A stretch of 64,000 nt of DNA. Origin: Hermetia illucens (Eukaryota > Arthropoda > Insecta > Diptera > Stratiomyidae). Below the pieces are notes generated by a model. The model made no database searches. It was not told the DNA's origin and saw only the letters and a list, made by a program, of their open reading frames with translations. Positions within the stretch are counted from its first letter, which is position 1. The number at the start of each line of letters is the position of its first letter. This document shows positions 57,930-64,000 of the stretch, in pieces. Location: the NCBI RefSeq assembly GCF_905115235.1, contig NC_051851.1:131762725-131826724 (forward strand), in the 5' to 3' direction. Position numbers and translations under genes: made by a program.

Positions 57930-60655
57930 ACTAACCGCGTCATGTCAGCACACCGTTGACATAGATAAATGTTCTATCAACACCTGCAGATATTGAAAGC
58001 CCCTTCAACCTATGCAGGCAATGCACTCAAGAAAGTAACTTCGATGTAGACCAGGCAGCAGCCCTCTGAAGAAGTATTTGCAACCAGTCCTGCAGTGATT
58101 AGGAAGTAACTAGGCTACAATAGTATATGCAATCATATCAGGCCCTTTCCCAACGGGAGTTGAAAAAGGTCACCTATTGAGCAAAGAAGTTCAAGGCCGC
58201 TAGACTTTCAACAACGGCTTGCTCTGGAAGATATTGTTTCTGGCACGGAGAGGCGAATACTGGTAGGCGGTGATTTTAATGCTAGAGCCCTTGAATGGGG
58301 CATGCCTCAGCCAGGCTCCAAAGGAAAACGGATCCTGGCGAGAACTGGACCCATAATCTTAAACACCAGATCCACGTCAACGCAAGTTTGCGTCGAAATC
58401 TTTTGCTCATTCGGCGGCCCGGTGGTGAGTCCTGAAAGATTTCTCAGGAAGTGATCACCAGTACATCGCGTTCCAAGTGGTTTACACTACTTGTCGGCAT
58501 GCACCAATCCGGCACTCCCCTGCGTATAGAATGTCGCAGGGTGAACATCGGGAAGCTCATCGAAACTCCTGGAATAGACAGAATCGCTCTGGAGGACCCT
58601 TCGGAGGTGGTAACATTGCAGTTGACACTGTCGTAGACTCAGTGATGAACTTGATCACGACTACGTGTGAGACTTCCACTCCCCGGAGGGTACTATTGGA
58701 CGGCAGAAATTGTCGACCAATGGAAGGGGTGTCAAAGCTCCTCCATTTGACACAACATTTACATGCCAACGAAAAGGTATGCGCTATAAAGTCATTGTAT
58801 AAATCAACAAAAAGGAGACTCCGCACGGAATAAATAAAAGCAAAGTCCGCGGCTGACAGAACCTGGTGAACGAGGTGAATGAGGACCGTAGGGACTAGGC
58901 TATAAATTTGTCGCCTGACTATAAAATTATTCGGGGCCCTGCGGAAACTGTACATACTAACTACCTTGCAGATGGACCGCATTGTACGAGCAATATTCCC
59001 CGGACAATCTGCACGGGTTGATGTTGATAGCGCGGAAAGCGTCGAGGAATGCCCCCTTTTCGCAATAAGAGAGCTCAAAGAAGTGGTTCTCACAAGGAAA
59101 AGCAAGAAGGCGCCAGGTCCTGATGGCATCCCGGCGGAGCTTTTAACGCGTGCTTCAAGGGGGCCATTTTTTCTTGTCGCTGGAAGGTAGCGAAACCCGC
59201 ACTGATCAGCAAAGGAAAAGGAGAGCAGGAGCTGCTATCTGCATACCGACCGCTGTGTATGTTTGACACGGCCCGGAAAATGGTCGAAAAGTTCATCAAG
59301 AATAGGCTCCCTGAAGGGATCCGCGCTGCCAGGGACTTACCCCCAAGATAGTTCGGGTTCAGAATAGAGAAATCCACGGTGAATGCTGTTATGGAAGTTG
59401 AGGATGCAGTTCATCGAGCCGAGGCACACAGCCACGACGGACAATACTCGCCATAACCCTTGATGTCAGAAATGACTTCAATTCCGCTAGGTGGGCAGAT
59501 ATGCTAGGCATAGGAAACTCATCTCACGTCCCAAACCATCTCTCGTGGATATTGAGGGATGCTCTTTGAGACGCTAGAGAGCCTCTGGAACACTTCCTAC
59601 CATATTTTGTTAACACTTGAAATGCCAGAAGAGTCACGCCTGATCGATTTTTCATGCGACGTTGCGGCACTTGCTGCCGGAGGCACTGTTGAACAGCCGC
59701 AAAGCAAATTCGGCATATTGATGCAACGGATAAGAGGATGAATGACTGTTCGTGGTTTGAACTTTACGCTAGAAAAAAACGAAGTAGTCATCTTGACCAG
59801 AAAGAGAATCCCGGCTCTGCGCCCCATATCGATCGGCTATTTTTAGGGTCAAAACCGGTAGTTAAATACCTTGATTTGGGGGCCGCAGCTGGCTTTGAAT
59901 GGCCTAATGGCGAATGTTGGAGGTCTTATATCTCCTAGCAGTGTCTTCTTATAGGAGCAGCGCATTTCATTCTGCTCAATGGCGCAGAGGGATGAGTCCT
60001 TAACAAGGAGGTGCATCGTAAGCGCCTTGCTCCGTGATAACAGGAGTGATCCCCGTTGCCCTCCTTACTAAGTTACGTAAATCTATCTACAGCAGCTAAG
60101 GTGACAACTTAAAAGGGGTGGTTGCCCGTGAGAAACAACAACGCACCCTTACCGACTGGCAACTCCCTTTCCAAAATGAACCAAGAAGCAGGTGGCGTGC
60201 GCGGCTCATCGACAATTTAGATCCGTCGCTGAACAGAACGCATGGTAAGATTGATTACTTCCTTAATAATAATAATGATAATCATTGGCGCAACAATCCA
60301 TATTGGATTATGGCCTTGAAGTGTGTTAGAGCACTTCATTCCACATCGTAACGGTACACTACAGTACTTCCTAATGCAACTTTGAAGCGGGCATGGAGGT
60401 TTGTAGTCTTACCTGCACAAGATTGGGAAGGCGCAATCTCCTGATTGTGTGTTCTGCAGTGGAATGGCGGATGACGCTGAACGCACCTTCTTCTTTTGTG
60501 AAAAGTAGGACAACTTCCGTCAGCAGCTTTATGCAAACATAGGAGAGCTCTCTCCAGGCAACATTGGCAGAGAAATACTAAAGAGCACTGGTAGATCGAG
60601 TCGTTTTGCTCATTATGTTCGGGCTCTTCTTATTGCAAAAAAAGATTGAACTTGA
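57930..60655 (+). mobile_element. R1-like LINE, ORF2 remnants, split by a SINE
   Basis: Plus-strand frames: endonuclease (ILVGGDFNARALEWGMPQPG near 58260), linker (EKVCAIKSLYKSTKRRLRTE near 58790), RT (MDRIVRAIF near 58970, RKSKKAPGPDGIPAELLTRA near 59100, SAYRPLCMFDTARKMVEKFI near 59240), a C-terminal stretch with WRARLIDNLDPSLNRTHGKI near 60190, and after the SINE a zinc-binding tail (SPDCVFCSGMADDAERTFFF near 60440) ending in KKD and a stop at about 60650. The YADD box is not visible. Frame is broken many times. Confidence 0.75.
60264..60364 (-). mobile_element. tRNA-derived SINE, 5'-truncated, with target duplication
   Basis: 101 bases of SINE body and (TTA)n tail in minus orientation, inserted in the R1-like ORF2. 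TACTTCCT at 60256-60263 is repeated at 60365-60372, an apparent 8-base target site duplication. Confidence 0.75.
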
Positions 60656-60674
60656 TTGGCGGTAAAATAAATTA

Positions 60675-62800
60675 AATGCGTAGTGAGTCGACTTGGCAGT
60701 GATGCTATGCCACCACCTGAACCATGACCCTGCTACCGCTCCACGGTTCCATGGATGATGTATTCGGAATTTTGATATGGTAGTCCGTATCCGCCACTGG
60801 ACGTTTTCCAGATCGATTTTCATCCACGGCAATATTCCGAGTGCATTAGCGAGTGAAGGGATAGCGAAAGTATCAATGCGCTTATTTTATTCTTCCCCGG
60901 GAGATACGATTTCAATACCAACTTCACACCACGCAGGAATTCGAACCGCAAAGCATACTTCAGATCACAAACTTGCGGATGATTTCCTTGGAGAATTCCT
61001 ACATATTTGTAGGAGACTGTCTCGGTCGTAGCTTGGATGTAGAGGTCACCAATGCTATGTCCGGCTTGCAGCTCGTGATGATCTTTCCGGATGGCTGGGA
61101 TACGGCATTGATCTGACCCAAATTCAATTCGAATTCCATTCGACAGCTAAACATGTCTACTGATCGCAACAGACTTTTAAGGCAATCATATTGTTGATAT
61201 CATCTAAGTACAAGTGTGTTAGGTCACACTTTGCCATACTTCATTGTGAAATCATGCCCTCTAGTATCATTCACTAACCATGAAAGGGGTTCAGTGCCAT
61301 GCAAAATCAAAGGAGGCTGCCCTCCGTATGTTGATAGGCTCTAAGGTGTTGGCATCCACAGATGAATGTACGATAAGGTGGTATACCACCCTTCTATTAG
61401 TATCGACAAGAACTTTATTAGTTTTGGATCAATGCGATACAGATGTAGGACATCGATTAGCCAAGTGTGTTTAAGTTGCGAAAGCCTGGGCATATTCAAT
61501 ATAGCAACTAAAGGTTTCTTTGGCTTCTAATTGCTTGTGCTAAAACTACTCAGTCGATAATGAGATACTCATTGCAACCCCTTGATCCGAATCAGCAGCC
61601 CTTCTGCTCCGTCGATAGAATGTTATTGTTCTCGAGGTACGCACTGACACTTCCACTAATAACGGACGTTATGAATTTGCAGAGGCCTGGCAAGCAAGTA
61701 TAATCGGTTTAATATTTGTGACGTCCCACACAGTGTCTATCTTAGGGATAAGGTAGGTAATCCGCTCAGTGAAGAAGGGTGGAAATTCCTCTTTCTGTTT
61801 AATGACCTAGTTTATGCTTTGTGCCAACCTAATCCAGACCCGGAGTTCTCAAGTTCTTTGAGCTATTTTCGACTTGTTGAACCTCCTCTTCGGCAACATC
61901 CGCAAAATTCATGGCTGGTGCCGTCGGTGGTAGCATACTGAGCGGATAACATCCAAAGTCCGCCCCAATATTTTTCACTTCCCTCACCTAAAACTTAACT
62001 GCCTGGACGCTCTGTTGGGATCCGTTCGATAATTTAAAAAAAAAGCGCTAGTTCCTAGCAAACGTCACAGCCAACTGCATATAACAAAAAGTTTCTTCTT
62101 TAGTGTGTCCAGAATTTCAACTACCGGTATTTCACTGGGGATGACATAGTTACGGTAAACCCTTTGCACTTTATTTTTCATTGCTGGTATTACCAGAGTT
62201 GATTGAGTCAGCTTAGCAATGTTCTGTCTTAGTGAGACATGCCGTCGCTCCAGACGAATTTTCCATAGTAGATGTCTTCGGTCACTCAAACCAATAACGC
62301 GAAAATGTATCTTTTGACCAGGCAATTTGACAGCCGCAACTATACCACAATACGCAAGTGATTGTGGTTGTAATAACGACATATCAGCACACAGTCGAGA
62401 CCTCGTCACTGATTGGAAATAGAATTCTCGAAGTTTCTGAGGATGCATAGAGCCTGGGAATACCTGATCTATTCGAAGGATCCATTTCCGAGAATTCATT
62501 CTCAACTTCAGCGAAGACTTTAACTGAACGGCGAGATTGCTTCGGGGAGTACTGACTGAAACTGTTGCCTGCAATACGGCGTGCTCTTATCGATGCCGCT
62601 GCCACTGTCCCCATCGACTCTTGGTCACCAACTTCCTCGATGACTTCGAGTCAAACATGTTCCTTGATGACGGTCGGAATTGTGTCGCTGCGAGTAATAA
62701 AACGTTACTGGTCTGCGCAGCAACCTGCCCCGCCGTTATTTCGTAGTAGGAGCGGACCATTAAGAGGTTCATTTCGCCAGTCCACCTCAACCATTACCTA
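60675..62800 (-). mobile_element. RLE-type LINE (R2/R4-like) copy 3
   Basis: The minus strand aligns with the copies at 1-1893 and 21.1-23.1 kb. The 5' coding part at 62590-62790 (SRKLVTKSRWGQWQRHR) matches the ATG frame at 21521, followed by a 169-codon frame at 62065-62574 (SRKWILRIDQVFPGSMHPQK). RT remnants lie at 61100-61950. RT is heavily decayed and the endonuclease end is missing past 60675. Confidence 0.72.
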
Positions 62801-62964
62801 TTCAAACCATCCAAATGTAAGATCTGGAATATTTACCCGAAAAATGCAAATTTGACATACTGTAACTTTCCTAACATTGATAGGATTTACACTAGGCTTA
62901 CGTGTGTGGAGTTCCCTTTATTTGAAATTATAAAAACTTATTTTTCCTATTCGCAAAGTGTTAA
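62801..62964. other. Short spacer
   Basis: AT-rich, nothing recognised between the RLE LINE and RTE-A. Confidence 0.3.
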
Positions 62965-64000
62965 TTTATTGGTCTGGCTAATAGCTCTTTCTTAACGAAA
63001 AGCTGCAGACGAAGAAGGATGAAGGCGAGTCTCCCGCGCCTAAAACCGGGACAAATTGTATAACTGGTCCTCCAGGTTGGGGTTAGGTAGAACTGACAAC
63101 CTTACACGGAAAATAACTCGTTACGAAGCCACAGCGGGAGCCTCGGACAGGATGGATCTTACAACGACGAACCCGGCAACGACAACGGATTAATGATTGG
63201 CGCATTTTCTCATGGAACGTGCGCTCCCTGTACAGACCGAATGGTGCTGACCAGCTAGCCGATACTCTGTCCCAATATAGGGCTGATGTAACAGCGTTAC
63301 AGGAGATACGTTGGACAGGGACCGGTTTCCCGGAGAAGAGCCGCTACACCATATATTATGGTGGCCATCCAGTAAACCATGTGCTCGGAGTAGCTTTCTT
63401 AGTCAGCCAAAAAATGAAACCTGCTGTTATCCGCTTTCAAAATATAAACTAAAGCCTATGCACTCTGTGTTTGCGAGGCAAATTTAGAAATATAAGCCTC
63501 ATAAACGTTCACGCCCTTACAGAAGAGACTGCAGAGACGGAGAAGGATACCTGCTACGAGGCACTTGAGCGGACCCTCGAATCCTGTCCCAAGTATGACA
63601 TCCAAATCCTACTTGGAGATTTCAATAGTCAAGTAGGGACGGAGCCCGTATTCAGGCGATACGTCGGCTCCTATAGCTTACATAGGGATACCAATGATAC
63701 CGGATTGCGCATTATCCAGTTAGCAATATCACACGAAATGGTTGTTGGAAGTACCTGGTTTGCGCGCAAAGCGGTCCACAAACATACGTGGGTGTCTCCA
63801 GATGGAACCACCTTCAAAAAAATTGACCACGTTCTGATTGAACGCCGCCACCTCTCAGCCTTGATGAATGTCAGAACATATAAGGGGGGGCCAATATAGA
63901 CTCGGATCACTATCTCGTTAGGATGGTGCTCCGAGCTCGAATTACGACACCACCTACAATCCCCTCTGACAATCAATACTGAAGCCATCCATAACACAGC
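62965..64000 (+). mobile_element. RTE-A LINE, endonuclease part, runs off the window
   Basis: The leader from about 62980 and the endonuclease in two frames: 63219-63452 (LADTLSQYRADVTALQEIRW, YYGGHPVNHVLGVAFLVSQK) and 63471-63899 (NISLINVHALTEETAETEKD, LLGDFNSQVGTEPVFRRYVG, FKKIDHVLIERRHLSALMNV). A break lies near 63450. It is among the best-preserved endonuclease domains in the window. The rest of the element lies beyond 64000. Confidence 0.8.

Overview
The window is insect genomic DNA, most likely from a fly (Diptera). The basis is seven insect-type odorant receptor (7tm_6 family) genes with very short introns, set in a sea of decayed non-LTR retrotransposons (RTE-like, R1-like, Jockey/I-like and a LINE with a restriction-like endonuclease) and a tRNA-derived SINE. 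I cannot name the species; the assignment to Diptera is inference.

The host content is one tandem array of seven odorant receptors (here OR-1 to OR-7), all on the + strand: 3339-4588, 12162-13421, 19461-20718, 32384-33635, 39839-41091, 45815-47065 and 56298-57551. Each has three exons. In six of the seven the exon lengths are exactly 728, 361 and 51 bases (379 residues), with introns of 51-63 bases. OR-6 has one codon fewer in exon 1 and an 8-base deletion in exon 2 that shifts the frame, so it looks like a pseudogene. OR-1 to OR-3 form one subgroup (CIKDRQM before the first splice, GTAGGG donor at intron 2, one type of upstream block) and OR-4 to OR-7 a second (CIKDQQ, GTGAG donor, a different upstream block). 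The proteins would be ligand-tuning receptors that act in dendrites of olfactory neurons with the co-receptor Orco, which is not in the window.

Every spacer between receptors is filled with LINE wreckage. 1-2.7 kb: RLE LINE and RTE pieces. 4.7-11.4 kb: two long copies of one RTE-like family (RTE-A) in opposite orientation, the second carrying two later insertions. 13.8-19.0 kb: a LINE C-terminus, a second RTE-like family (RTE-B), a SINE and an R1-like 3' end. 21.1-31.0 kb: an RLE LINE copy followed by a second copy of its own 5' coding region, dispersed repeats, R1-like, SINE, a third RTE-like family (RTE-C), Jockey-like and RTE-A pieces. 34-39.4 kb: R1-like, RTE-A 3' ends and RTE-C. 41.6-44.8 kb and 47.4-50.7 kb: R1-like and RTE-A. 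52.3-55.3 kb: a LINE with RNase H. 57.9-64 kb: an R1-like copy split by a SINE with a target duplication, an RLE LINE copy, and an RTE-A copy that runs off the window. None of the LINEs has a fully open coding region.

No LTR, viral or CRISPR element could be supported. The most noteworthy signals are the invariant exon architecture, two conserved subgroup-specific promoter blocks about 85-95 bases upstream of the receptor start codons, probable gene-conversion tracts between OR-1 and OR-2, and the OR-6 frameshift.
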